Shown: positions 23,026 through 34,920, numbered from the stretch's first letter. The stretch: DNA of 64,000 bases from Fistularia commersonii (GCA_037954325.1 JBBMNZ010000014.1:16693956-16757955), one strand, 5' to 3'. A program made the numbers and translations. The notes: generated from the letters alone by a model not told the origin.

Positions 23026-23301
23026 TGTTATGGACCTCCAGACACTCAGAGGAGTTTATTTCCTTGTATTTATTGTAGAACACCAAGGAGTCTATTTGGC
23101 AACAACACAAGACAACTTATGCCTGGTCTCAAGGTTTTCTTTCCAGGGAGTCAGGCAGGTGAAATGTGAAAGGGATAAGCCAAAACACAAGAAAGATATG
23201 GGTAATTGAGCAGCGAGTTCTAATCAATTGGAGACCTGGACCTTGGCTGTGGCTGGGAGGTGGGTGTGGTAAGCCTGCTGGGGGTTGATGTGGCCATGAC
23301 A
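23026..23301 (-). repeat. 5' LTR of the Gypsy-type element
   Basis: Partner of 18007-18281. It starts TGTTATGGACC and ends CATGACA. Being at the high-coordinate end of a minus-strand element, this is the 5' LTR and would hold the element's promoter. Confidence 0.85.
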
Positions 23302-24689
23302 AAATATACGTGAAAATTACACATTAACTGATTTTTTTTTTTTTTAATGAAAGATATCAATGGGTTGAGTAGCAGTGGGGTAGGTTGTATCATTTGAAAA
23401 TAACTAATCAAAAAACAGAATAAATAAAGCACCCAATTATTTGACGTGTATTGTGTATTGTAAATTATATTGGTAATTCTCAATACTAAATACTTAATAT
23501 TCAGTCAGAATTGACATACATCACTTCATGTTTTCATGTTTTCATGATGAGTTTCATGTTTTCATTTGTTTTGAGACAAACCGTTGTATTACATCCATCC
23601 TCGAAAAGGAATTTAGACAATTTAAAACTATAAAAAAAAAAAATAATACAACCAAGTAGTGCTTTTCTGTCCACACAGGTTTTTGTTTATATGCAAGGAA
23701 ATTCAGGAAACAGCTTATTTTAGCCCCCGATACTACAACGCTGCTGGACGTGCCAATGCTGTTAAACCACAAATGCTGCATTTCACTTTGACGTTTCTAA
23801 ACAAACCTTTATTATCAAGTGCATATAATGCTGAAATAGTGGTTCAAATCCCACTTTCATTGTAAAACTCCATTAAGACACAATAAAAAAAGGAACAAAG
23901 TGCTAGTGGTTTCTTTTTTCTTCAATTTAATACATCTTGATACTGAGTGAAAGGGGAATGCAGTTAAAAGCCATTTTGTTTCCTCAAGTCCATGTGGTAA
24001 AATTATAACATGTTTTAACGTGTAATAAAGCATCTGTCACTTCTACAAACACCATCCCACACACACTGGCAGCCCACAGATTCACAAAGAATCAGACGAG
24101 TTAATAGCAGCCTACATACGTTTCACAAATCATGGAGCAATGCATGTTTACATGCTGTCCAAACAGATTAGTGAGGGAAAAGGTAGCTGTCACATTTCCA
24201 ACCCTGCTCGTGTGACATGAATTTGACAATTTGCTTATCAGCCGGCCGTAAGGCCAAATGTGCATGTAGACATCATACACACAGTTGCACAAACACACAA
24301 AGTGGAGAGTGGGTCTCAGCAGCCCGGAGCTTATTTTCTATCAAGACCAGGGACTGATTTTCATGGATGACACATAAATGTACACCCACATGCACATGAC
24401 AGGAGGCATGTGAAGACAATAATGTACATTTCCAGCTGTGTTTTGAAAAAAAAAAGGATCCTCAAAGGGTTCAAGTGCAAATATGAAAGATGTACAGGCA
24501 AGACAAGAATGTATTTTGTGTTTTGCTAGATCATTTTTTTCTGTTTGAGAAGGGAAACAAACAAAGAGATCACCAGTTATTTGTGTGAAAATAAGGAGTA
24601 AATGACTGGACATGTATCAGCAAAAACAAATACAACATTATTGCCGGTAGTGATCGCAGTCATAATTAACAAGCAATGATATGACCACA
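23302..24689. other. Gene-free stretch
   Basis: AT-rich sequence with short T/A runs. I see no exon, RNA gene or clear transposon in it. Confidence 0.5.
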
Positions 24690-25690
24690 AGGTCGGTCAA
24701 AGAACTGTTGGTGCCAAGTCCACATATGGACACCTTTATGTCTGAACATGTTGTTTGTTATGGACAATCTGTGAAGAGCACAGAAGTCCAGGTTCAGGCT
24801 CCAGGCTCGGGTTCAGAGCTGGGGGGCCGTTCCACCCAATAACACCCTTCCAAGTCGCAACATCTTTGCCCACGTGAGCATTGAAGTCTCCCAGCATAAC
24901 AAGGGAGTCCCCGGTAGGAGCGCTTTCTAGCAGCCCCTCTGGGGACCACAAGAAGGGTAGGTAAACTGAACTGTTGTTGTGTGCATAGCCACAAACAACA
25001 GTCAGAACCTGTCCCCCCACCTGAAGGCGGAGGGAGGCTAACCTCTCGTCCACCGAGTTAAACCCCAACATACAGGTGTTGAGTTGGGTAGCAATCAATA
25101 TGCCCACACCTGCCCAGCGTCTCTTACCGGCGGCAACTGCACAGTAAAAAAAGAGTCCAGTCCCTCTCAAGAGGTCTGGTTCCAGACCCCAGCAGTGCGC
25201 CAAGGTGAGTCCGACTATATCTAGTCGGAATCTCTCAGCCTCACGCAGCAAATCAGGCCCCGAGAGAGGTGACATTCCAATGATTCGAGGATTGGACTGC
25301 CAAGGTCCCCCGCTCCGGCTAACGCACGGCTCACACTGTACCCAACCCCCTTGGCCCTTCCTGTGGTCGGTGAGCCCAGGGGAAGAGGGACCCATGGCAT
25401 TCTTTCGGGCTGTGACCGGCCAAGCCCCATGGGTGAAGGGCCAGCCACCAGGCACACACCAGTGAGCCTCGCCCCCAGGCCGGGCTCCAGGGTCAGTGTC
25501 CCGGTGACCCGCGTCCAGGCAAGGGAAAACTGGGTCCAATGATTGTCTTCTACATAATGGTCTCCTGAGCCACACTTTGTCTCTGGTCCTTCACCTGGGA
25601 CCTTTTTGCCTTGGGTGATCATTCCAGCTGCTTAAAGCCCACCGGATCATTGGTACCTGCGGACCCTCCACCACGGTAAGTTGGCAGCTC
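24690..25690 (-). mobile_element. Rex3/RTE-type retrotransposon, 5' (endonuclease) fragment
   Basis: The minus strand begins near 25690 with the Rex3-like leader (GAGCTGCCAACTTACCGTGG) and runs into an AP endonuclease frame (25575-24736). It carries FRLDIVGLTLAHCWG, LRLQVGGQVLTVVCGYAHN, LVMLGDFNAHVGKDVATWKG and, after a frameshift, ITNNMFRHKGVHMWTWHQ. The catalytic-type GDFNAHVG motif is intact. Sequence similarity stops near 24690 and the reverse transcriptase is absent, so the copy is truncated at its 3' side, unusual for a LINE. It overlaps the same region as the leader at 42645. Confidence 0.88.
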
Positions 25691-25832
25691 ACAGAAGGGC
25701 AAACCAAATGTTGTGATTTGAAATTGATAAACTATATTATGTTGAAGGATTATATAATTTTCCATTAATATATCTAATCAAAATTAGATGTATATTATAA
25801 TTTTTATTATTTATTTCATTCTAGGTCCACAG

Positions 25833-25930
25833 GCACCCATTACATTACATTACATTACATTTGGCAGACGCTTTTATCCAAAGCGACTTACAATAGAGGA
25901 CATAAGGACTGCAAATAACACTTGCAAATA
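25833..25930. repeat. Widespread fish interspersed repeat with (ATTAC)n
   Basis: About five ATTAC units lead into TTTGGCAGACGCTTTTATCC and AAAGCGACTTACAA, a short block I recognise as extremely common in teleost genomes. It belongs to a SINE/LINE tail family that I cannot name with confidence. Confidence 0.55.
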
Positions 25931-28900
25931 CAAGATTTTGATTTTTCATTATTGAAATATAATCACTGTGATTATTATGTAATGTTATTACATTTCCATA
26001 AATCTTATTTGGTCTGACTGTAGCCTTTTTTCCAAAGTGCTCGGACATGCTATCAGCCATTGGGAGCTGTAAAAACCTCTCCACACAATTAAGTTGAAGA
26101 GGAGCTGGACTGATATTGAGAATTGTTCCAGGAGGGAATCATTAGCTGCAGCATTGGAGTGGATTTCCTGCTGATACACAGCATCTCAGCAAAAATTCAA
26201 TCCCCAAAAGTTATTTCCTCAATAAGTTCATTGGCTTTCGAAACCTGTGACCTCTCATGATCTGGGAGAACCTTGGGGATGCACTTTTTCCTTTTTCCAT
26301 TTGCTCCAACCCCCTGTTTTTCACAAACTCACACCATCACACACAAATACAGCTGCATTTAATAAGAGACCCATGTCAGGCACAGCTGGTCCCTCCGCTC
26401 ATCTGGAGGTTATTAACTTCAACTCCATCTCCGTCGGAACATTTTGCTGAGCATGTCCAAAGCTTATCTGGAAGACGCATCTATATTTACACTCTGAATG
26501 AACCTCATCCAATTACACTCATAAAGACCTCAGAGAAACAGCATGTTCTTCACTTTGTCATCTCCTTGTTATGCATTGCCTGAAAAACAGCAAGTGCTCG
26601 TATCAAAATATTGAAGTAATTAATAAGAATTCCGAGATGAGGCTACTGAAAAATGACAGCCATAGAAGAAGCTCTAAAATGAAGGGTTTTAAATCAGCTG
26701 GAAACTGCCAACAAATGACAAAGAAAATCTTCAATCAATAATATTCAAGTCTGATCTTCATCCACTTTAGAGTAGGAAATGCCTCAGAGAAACTTCTTAA
26801 GCAAATAATTCCGTGGTGGCTGAGGATAAATAATTTGAGGACTGTAAAGCTGTAGAGAAATTGAAAAATTAGCTGATTGTTGGCGCTGTTTAATTTCTTT
26901 CTGTGGGCTCTGTTCTCACCAGTAAAGCGAGATCCCCCCTTGTGAGTCAATCAGTTAAAATTTGGCACGATTTCCTTCATAGGGGCTGAAAATTTGGGTT
27001 GAAATCAACAGAAACAAGGTCCCTGGTGAGTCTAAGAACATTATGGTGGTTTCTAAGACTATTGTCGATTGTTTCTTATCCAACTTCCCAGATTTGGCTG
27101 GTTTGGCTCTTCCAGATGGGCTCAATGGGATATCAATTGCTGTTGTCACAGAGATCTGTCCAGGTCTTATCCAGGAGGTTAAGAGATAATCTGCTGCACC
27201 AAGCCTGGATGGACAAGTTGTCCAGAGTGACCCATTGACACAAAGGTTGTTTGTTTGTTGAGTTGTTTCACCAAGAGCTCAGTTTCAGATACAACACAGA
27301 CCCCTTGTTACCATGAAAAGATATGGCTTTGAAGGTATTAAATGGCCATCATGACCTTTTAGCTCAAACTGTCCAGCTGAATTGTTCTTTTTTCAGCTAA
27401 TTTTTTGTGGAGGAAGAGGGAATTTCAAAAACTGGCAATGATATTTGGCCTCATTGGAACTCACCGACCTAATGTGATTACATTTCCACAGCTAATGCTA
27501 ACCTAGAAAAATAGGTTGAATTACAAGCTGTCCAGGGGGACCGCAGTTGCAGGATTTGCTGTGAGACAGCGGGTATAAAAAGCTGATCGTCGACATAGAG
27601 AGACCAGATAGGGCACTCTATAATAACCACTGGACATTAACCTGTACACTGCTGTAAATGTATTTTCAAAGAATTGATTGTTGAGACGCAATCAGTTGAT
27701 GGGTAATGTTGATAGGGTCAGATCAATATATTGATTTCGTAATATTAATGCTCGGCTGATACAGGCCCGAATGGACCTATTACTATTATCTCTTTTTCAT
27801 AATTTGCATATGATGTAATAGGTGATTCAAATATGGGGTCACAATAGGGTTCTTCCAGCAGGGAGACCTAACACCATCCAATTATGCCACTGTGCTATTG
27901 GGTTAGCTGTGTCATGAGGCTATGCCAAAAACAAATCATGTTATCAGCCCTTGAATGTTTCTGGTGAATCAGACTCTGCGTCTCACACTAGGTCAAATTA
28001 ACAAATGTTATAAAAACTCGGTCTTGGTGTTTCCCTAAAGGGGTTTTGGACAATTTGAAGGTTGCTGTTGGTGATTCATGTGGGGAGGGAGCTCACAGAT
28101 GCAGATGGTGGCTCAGAAGCATCCCCCTTCACATTTCACTATCAAAATGTCAAAACAGAGAATTAAGTCAGCTTCCCATCCAGGAGCAAACCTGGTCCCC
28201 ATGAGGCTGCAATGCCGAGAGCGCTGGACCTGTTCAGGTTGCCATTGATTGACTGGCTGGATATTTCTCTGAAAGTGTTGTTGCCATTTCCCCTGAATAC
28301 ATAATGCTGCTGTCAAATCTTTTTTTTTTTATTCTTCAACCTATTCTGAACCCTGACATTGACTCACAACACGCACCGACCCACATTTGAAGTGATTTTT
28401 CATCCATACATGCATCCATTAATTCATTCATTATCTACACCACTTACCTTGTACTCAGAGTTGCAGGGAGGCCGTAGCCTGTCCCAGCTATCATTGGACA
28501 AGAAGGGGTTTACCATGGACCTGTCGCCAGTCAATCACAGGTCCACAACCATTCACTCTCTCATTGACATATAACCATTCGCTCAATCATTCATTAATCA
28601 TATAGAGACATAAAATGTCTAGTTTGTTCAAGGACGTTCATTCTCAGATATATTTCTTGTCAAGCTTTTGATGCACAATCACTTGATAAGGGTAAGTGAT
28701 TATTTCTTGCAAGTAATACCAGCTCCACTTTATTGCAGTTCTACTTACATATACTGCAAACTGCTATGGGGAAATGAAACTGTACTTCCTGTATAATGCT
28801 AAAATGTATACATAATTGGTATGTCACAACTCCCACTCTTGTTGTCCCTTTAATGTCACATATTAGTGAATTATTTCACCCTGGGGTTTTGCATATTTTA

Positions 28901-31900
28901 TTATTACAGAACATCCAACACTTTTACTCACACTGAATTCCCTGATATGATAACTCCTGTGACTATACGCAGTATAACTGAGGCTGAATGCTACTAAATG
29001 TCAGGTATTTGTATCTGAATGAGTCAAACTGAATTTTTATATAATTGTCTCAGTGATATCCTGCCCCTGATTCTGAACCAGAGATTCTGGATCTCAGCTG
29101 GTTTGATACGAAGGCTGGCCTCTGGCCAGTGAGGGTGCTGATTCAAGCTGCTCAGGGTAATATGTGCAGGAATTCCAGCAGGAGTGGGAAACAGCATGAC
29201 ATCTTTTTTCCATGTTTAATATTTTGTTATTCAACTGTTGTAATTCAAGCCAATTAGTTCAGAGGGCTGTCTGAGGGACATCAAAGGTACTCATTGATGG
29301 GGAGAGGTTTTTAAACATGCTTTCAACATGTTGTTCGTGTTGCTGCCCACTTCCAATACGATATATGTGATTCCACATTAGTGCAGAAAAAAACCTCCAC
29401 ACCAGTTTGAATGCAATATTGATTTCATTTCTCTGCAAGCCGTGGCCATATATTACACCACATGTGTATCATGCTGACATGATACTAAAAAGTCTATAGT
29501 GCCCTTACCCATCCCCCCATCAAAGCCATGGAATATCCTCCAGGACCTCACGTTACACCCTCCACTAAGCCAGACACATGCACACACACTGAGAGACCAT
29601 CACACCGGCCCTTACGGGTTGCAGCCCTGCTCTTCGCCAATTTCTCTGCATCCACAGACTTCCCGAGGCTGCAGCTTTGTGAAACAGGTCCTGCTGCCAT
29701 AGTAGACTGTGACTCAGTGGACAGCTACTGTAGCGTGCCACAAGCTCACTCGAGTGGCAAGAGGTGATGCACGCTAACATACAGGGGACAACACAGTAAG
29801 ATAAATTAAGCATGACACCTGGTTGCAGCACAGGTTGGGGTGCAACACCCCGTGTTGTAGGGTTACGACTATAGAGAACCTGAAGAGCAGAGGTTTTGTG
29901 GCTCCATCCTCATGAAGCTTGCATGAGGGGAGACCATTCACAATGTGTATTATTCATGCAACAGCTAGAAGTTGCTGAAAATGTTGTAAATTGGTTGTGC
30001 GTTTGCTGGCATCTCCCCTGCAGGACTCTGCAAGGAAGACTGAGGGCATTTTTGAATTAGCACAAAATGCCTGGTTGCACTGATGGAAGAGCTGGTTGGT
30101 CTCAGAGGCCAGAAAGCCAAATATATTAGTCAGTAGCACAGTTTAACACAGTTTAACATTAAATAACATATACGAGTGGTTATTAGCCACATGTTATGCT
30201 AATATAAGCTAACTCCCTTTTAGCTTACATAAGTGTGGGATCTCAAATGGAGTTTTGATCAGTGACCTAAGTGGTACTGATTTAGCTACCAGACAAAAAA
30301 GGCAGTCCTTGAATGTAGGCTCACATGAAAGGGGCAAAAGAGGTAAAGGAGTCTCATGACAAATCACCACATCTCTGATTTTCTTTCGGTTGAATCAGGT
30401 TAACTTGCTGAAGGAAAGGATCCATGACCTTCAACCAAGAGTTTATTCAGGCAGGAAAAATGAATGGGACAAAAAAAGAGGTTTTTATATGCCGCCTTAA
30501 AGAGGAAATATTTCAGCCACATGTGATAAATTCCATAGCTGAGGACATCTGGCTCTGATAAATTTATAATTTCTTGATGGCCAATATAAAAGTAAAGTTG
30601 ATACGATTTTTCCACCTATTTGAGTAAAAATGACAGAGGAAGGAAAGGAAGGATTAAATGTATTTGAGATTACATTCACACTGCTTGAAGAGGTCTGGCA
30701 AATATTAAGATGATCAGGAATTAAACATTGAGTATTTCTGTAGATCACTTGCAGATCTGATTGAATATTTCAATTTAATCATTCGTCGAAAATGATTCCT
30801 GTGAATTATGTATGGGATCTTTGAGAACAACATCCTGCTTGTCATAGGCATCCAGGAAAGTTGATTTTATTGTAAAATGTAACAGATGATGTGATCAAAA
30901 TGTTTTTTCTTTTCAAACCAAGCAAGAAGGGATGATATCAATACAGCAACAGTTTTCATCTCGAATGATTATTGCAAAGGATCTTGACCTCAACCAAGTG
31001 CTCTGCGATGCGACCCGAATAGTACATTCAGAATCTTAAAAAAACATGATTGAATTGACAATTGCTGACAGAAGTTATAGAAGTCAAGCAGAATTTAGTA
31101 ATTTTATTCATCTTGAATGCATAGTGACAATGGGATCTTTTTCAAACCTCAGGATATTGACAACTCACTGATATCAGGAGTTTACCCTTACACCAAAGAA
31201 AAATCATTAGAACAGACAGCTTGTCAATGTGTGGACACACGTCCACCATGCAAAGGGCTTCAGCTTGCTTGCACAGTTTGGAGACAAAAAAAACATAACT
31301 TAGAAAATGTATAAGAGGTGGCAAAATATACAGATTTGCAGATATGAAAACATCTTTATATGTTGGTCCTCTGGGACCTACCTCACAACAAATATCATAT
31401 AATGGGATAAATGTGTCTGCAGGACAATTTACCTTATTTGGGCCAGTAGACCAAATTTAAAGAATTCTGCTAAATTAACACCTAACAAACACATCCTTGG
31501 AGAGGTCAGCGCCATGTTCTTCATAAACGATTGGAATCTACCATCACATGTGATGATGGATTCTGCGCAGCCCCATCATGAAGAGGGAGAGTGTTGTTTG
31601 TTGAAACCTGTTATCTTTCTTTTTTCTCACTTGGTCGTTGGTTTAAAAAAAGACATTTGAATTGATGGTATGCACTGAAAACAGGTTGGTTTAAGTTAGA
31701 AATCATCGACAAGGGTAGATTTGACCAATGAAGTGAAAAGAAGGTTTGGGATGGGACACGGTATGTAATTTCTTGCAAATTGCAGCTTTGAAGCTGGATG
31801 TTGCCTGAGTTACTGCTCTTCCCTGGCCAGACTCTGGTAATTCTAAAGTACCATCTGCTGAAATGCACAGAGGAGTTGTTCCACTCTGGCAGCAGAGCTT

Positions 31901-32458
31901 TTAAAAAGCCATTACTGAATCAATTTTTGTCAAGTTGAACTAAGTTCCCAACTTGACTTTAGATGTTTGGAGCTGGAGTTTGAGCTGAGGACTTCTTTCC
32001 AACAGTTTCTGAACAATCTGAAAAAGTAAAGAAAGTAAATAAAGTAAAGTCCTCCCAGTCCCTCTCTTAGTTGACTGTTGGGACAAACCCCTCAATGTCC
32101 TGTGTGCTGAATAAAACATGGTTGCCACACACTCACTGACTCCCTACATGCAAACCACAGCCACATTGCCTCCTTCTTGCATCCTTTGGTTGCTCTCTCT
32201 CTCTTCTATCACATCATTCTCCTCCCCTTTATCTCAGCAGATGCGTTTTGGTCCTCTCGTCTCTTCGCTTCTCTTCTCCTGCTCCTCCTCCCCACCAGTG
32301 TTCCCTCCTCCCTCCTCTCTTCCCTCCTCTGTCTAATAGTGCTCGCTCTCCCAGGTGATCTAAACGCCCCCCCTCTTCTGTACAAGAGCTGCGAGTGGTT
32401 GCCTGTGCTATTTGGCTCCTAAAGCTCTACAGGCAAAACCCCCACCAACTCCCCCTGG
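25931..32458. other. Gene-free stretch, mostly unique-looking sequence
   Basis: No exon was recognised. One SINE-type tail is listed separately. From about 32190 to 32360 the plus strand is strongly pyrimidine-rich (CTCTTCTC/CCTCC), just upstream of the candidate plch2 upstream exons. Confidence 0.45.
28395..28600 (-). mobile_element. 3' part of a tRNA-SINE-like teleost repeat
   Basis: Read on the minus strand it has the tail found after many fish SINE-type copies: GACCTGTGATTGACTGGCGA, an AGCTGGGACAGGCT block and a GTAGATAATGAATGAATT end. No A or B box remains. Related sequence occurs at 45.9-46.2, 47.4-47.6 and 48.2-48.4 kb. Confidence 0.55.
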
Positions 32459-32460
32459 CG

Positions 32461-32496
<36 letters not shown>

Positions 32497-32510
32497 TGCA
32501 CACGCGCGCA
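32459..32510. repeat. (CG)n-(CA)n-(CG)n compound microsatellite
   Basis: GCGCGCGCGC, then about 14 CA units, then CACGCGCGC. It is symmetric, CpG-rich and alternating purine-pyrimidine, and lies about 90 bp upstream of a candidate first exon. Confidence 0.9.
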
Positions 32511-32601
32511 TTAACCCAGTCTTTACAGTAGAGGCAGAAGAAGTGTGAGATACCACACTGTTGTGTTTGCTGCTAAATGAGCTCACACAGATTCAGGGAG
32601 G

Positions 32602-32665
32602 ATGGAAGACGAGAGGAACGTGAGGACCCTGAGAGAAAGGTTGAACAGAGAAAGGGACAGCAGCA
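32602..32665 (+). CDS. Candidate short first coding exon with strong splice donor
   Basis: An ATG at 32602 in good initiation context (A at -3, G at +4) opens 21 codons beginning MEDERNVRTLRERL, a highly charged arginine/glutamate-rich peptide. The frame then meets AGCA|GTAAGTT, a near-consensus donor, at 32665/32666, leaving phase 1. If unspliced, the frame stops six codons later. It sits 60-90 bp after a CpG-rich repeat and 170 bp before a second candidate exon with the same phase. Joined to plch2 exon 2 it would stay in frame, giving a methionine in place of the conserved valine. It could equally be 5' UTR or a chance donor. Confidence 0.2.
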
Positions 32666-32831
32666 GTAAGTTCTCCTCTTGAGAACCCCCTTGAGTCACA
32701 CCTCGGATTATGACACCGGCAGAGTGAGGCGGCGACGTAGCAGCCCTTCACACCCTTGTCAGGATGCATCGGGCTCCTCCACTGCTCTCTCAGTAACACA
32801 TGGAGCGGCGTGTCTTTTGGGAAATACAACA

Positions 32832-32874
32832 ATGGACGACTCTGCCAACATTCGCAGCCTTAGACGGGAGCAAG
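32832..32874 (+). CDS. plch2: Candidate alternative first coding exon of plch2
   Basis: An ATG at 32832 (context ACAACAATGG, with A at -3 and G at +4) opens 14 codons, MDDSANIRSLRREQ, and meets the donor CAAG|GTAAGG at 32874/32875 in phase 1. Coding exon 2 of plch2 starts at 61595 with TG GAG AAG TGT, so the leftover G plus TG makes the valine of V-E-K-C, exactly as with exon 1 at 54726. From memory, the paralogue PLCH1 also has a short leader of about 14 residues before the matching V-E-R-C, so the length fits. The intron would be 28.7 kb. The evidence is phase, donor strength, start context and leader length; there is no transcript. Alternatively it is a non-coding or unrelated exon. Confidence 0.4.
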
Positions 32875-33194
32875 GTAAGGAGAGTGTGCAGACACTTCCA
32901 CTTGCATGCGACTCCAGGAAGTAGGTCAGCGCAATGTGAGGTGAGAGAGAGGAGGAGTGACAGGAGAGAAGTTTACACTCACAACTCCTCCTCCTCCTTC
33001 TCATCTGGCACCACCGCAAATTCACTTCAACTTTGCTCCTGGTTGTTTGTATCTTTGCCTATTGTCCGAAAATGCGATCATGGTGAAAAATCTTCCACGA
33101 AGAAGCTCCTGCTGAAATTTCCAAGTGTCTGAGTGATGCGGATTAGATATGACCCTAGAATGAAATCCTTTTGTTTCTCCCCTTTGTGGGTTTC

Positions 33195-33234
33195 ATGCTG
33201 GTAATCACTTGCTACAGCAAGTGATTACCAGCAT
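33195..33234. repeat. Perfect 40-bp palindrome (19-bp arms, 2-nt spacer)
   Basis: Arm 33195-33213 (ATGCTGGTAATCACTTGCT) is followed by AC and by its exact reverse complement at 33216-33234. No transposon ends were seen around it. It lies 320 bp downstream of the candidate plch2 alternative exon. Confidence 0.95.
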
Positions 33235-34181
33235 CCCCATGAGCCCCAGTATCCATAGACCGAGTCATTAGTGCCGGATCACCTTGGCTCGTGGGAGCAG
33301 AGCAGCCAGAAGAGCTGTACAGAGAAGCGATAATCAGACTTCTACAAAGCAGCACAATGGAGCTCTAAAACTCAGAGTGCACGCTGTCTGATGCCCAGGT
33401 GCATTTCCTGTCTGAATTATGAGGCAGATTGATGCCCAACAAGGGGATTGGCAGGCTGTAGTGACACATCCCTTTTCAGGATGCAACCTAATAAAAAAAA
33501 CAAAAGAAAACAGGAAGTGTTCAACACACCACTCCCTGAATTGTGCATGATACCTGGCCCCCCACGCTTCTGAGATTATCCCACCAAGACCTAGCTACTG
33601 AAGTATTATGGTATACACAAGGGATAATGAAGTAGATGTGACTGTTAACGGATTTAATTCCATGAAAAACTGCTCAAATCTAAAAATACTGGTTCAGTGT
33701 TTGACTTAGTTTGTACAGCAATAATCTCCATCCCCTCATCTTGCTTTTTCTCAATGCCACTTTGAGACTGATGAAAATGAAAAATGTATAAAATGACTCA
33801 AAACAAAATGTACCAAATGAGAAATGTACTGAAAGGCACAAATTCCCCAAAAGTCTCAACTATTTGCCTCAGTGGCAGGAGGATCTGTATAAAAATCATG
33901 TGAAAATTCCAGAGCAAGGAATATTTTGCATTAACCCCAGGCTCATACCTTCATCCCAGTTTCACAATACACAATTGGACTTACCTCTGTACTTGCTTAC
34001 ATGATAAGGTTAATAAAGTTTAATACCATTAAGTCCAAGGTTTTTCACAATACACGCACCCCATTAATACCCAGGGATCCTATGGAGTTGAAAGGAGGTA
34101 TATGCTCATCTTCACTTTGTGTTCAACTTGCACTGCCTCACGTTTCGACACAAAGTTTCAAACATTTTTTTTCTTCTTCGT

Positions 34182-34415
34182 GGCGCAGAGGGTTAGAAGG
34201 TTGTCCTTGAAGCCAAACATTCCTGGTTCAATTCCTGGCTCCTCCTAGCCTGTCGAAGTGTTATTGTCCAAGACACTGAACCCCAAACTGCTCCCCTGGT
34301 GCTGTTCTAAGCTTCCTTCTGCTCATGGTTCATCCATGATGGGTTAAATGCAGTGGTCAAATTTCAGTAAAGTTGTGCTCTACGTGTAACAGTAACGACA
34401 TTTATTCTTCGTTTA
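34182..34415 (+). mobile_element. tRNA-derived SINE
   Basis: The head has an A-box-like TGGCGCAGAGGGTTAGAAGG and a B-box GGTTCAATTCC. The body has the common fish SINE block TGTCGAAGTG, CCAAGACACTGAACCCCAAA and CTGCTCCCC, then GATGGGTTAAATGCAG and CAAATTTCA near the 3' end. SINEs are non-coding and use LINE machinery in trans. The copy is moderately diverged. Confidence 0.75.
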
Positions 34416-34779
34416 TAATGCTTTTTTTCCTGGTCCTTTAGGAAATTTAGTTCATATATTTAAAGTGTTTTTTTAATAGTGGCATCCACAGAGACAGCAA
34501 TACATGCTCAGTGCATAGCATGCCAGCACAGCTAGCAGAATCATTGCATCCATAGTGGGCTCAGCTGGTTGCCGTGTCACCGCATGTCTCTTCTTCATAT
34601 TTGAATGGTAAATGTGAATTTTTTTTTGTGATTTTGAAAAAAAATCAATAAAAATGGTGAAGGTACGCGGAAAATAAACTTTATGGTACAAATCACTGAA
34701 TAATTTTAACCATTTCATTTTTCATTTTGCTTTTTTTTCCATGATGGCAGGTGAGGCACGGCCTTCCGTGTCTCTACTG

Positions 34780-34920
34780 ACTGCACGTCACTGATATGAA
34801 GGTAGATAGTGCGAGAGAGGAGGATACAGAGACTAGGGTTGGATGAGGATTGATTCGCTGTGGCGATCCCTGAAGGGAAAAGCCGAAAGGAGAAGAAGAA
34901 GAAGGAGGTGGAAGAACAGG
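34780..34920 (+). mobile_element. 3' end of a SINE/LINE-type repeat with (GAA)n tail
   Basis: The segment ends with TGATTCGCTGTGGCGATCCC, TGAAGGGAAAAGCCGAAAGG and AGAAGAAGAAGAAGG, a tail shared by many teleost interspersed repeats. No coding sequence is present and the 5' boundary is uncertain. Confidence 0.55.

Larger units (their letters stand above)
18007..23301 (-). mobile_element. Full-length decayed Ty3/Gypsy-type LTR retrotransposon with nested LINE
   Basis: Two direct repeats of about 275 bp (18007-18281 and 23026-23301) bound the element. Both begin TGTTATGGACC and end ATGACA or GTGACA on the plus strand, giving TG...CA termini. The five bases outside each end are identical (AAATA at 18002-18006 and at 23302-23306), fitting an integrase target-site duplication. 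On the minus strand the inside reads gag, protease, reverse transcriptase, RNase H, integrase, the order of Ty3/Gypsy elements. It is full of stops and frameshifts, is interrupted by an L2-like LINE at about 20700-21575, and has an inverted integrase segment. The LTRs are visibly diverged from each other, so the insertion is old. Confidence 0.9.

Noticed and set aside
24736..25575. Host endonuclease gene suggested by a 279-codon frame
   Set aside because: It carries the Rex3 leader and endonuclease motifs shared with the 42.6-kb copy, so it belongs to a retrotransposon.
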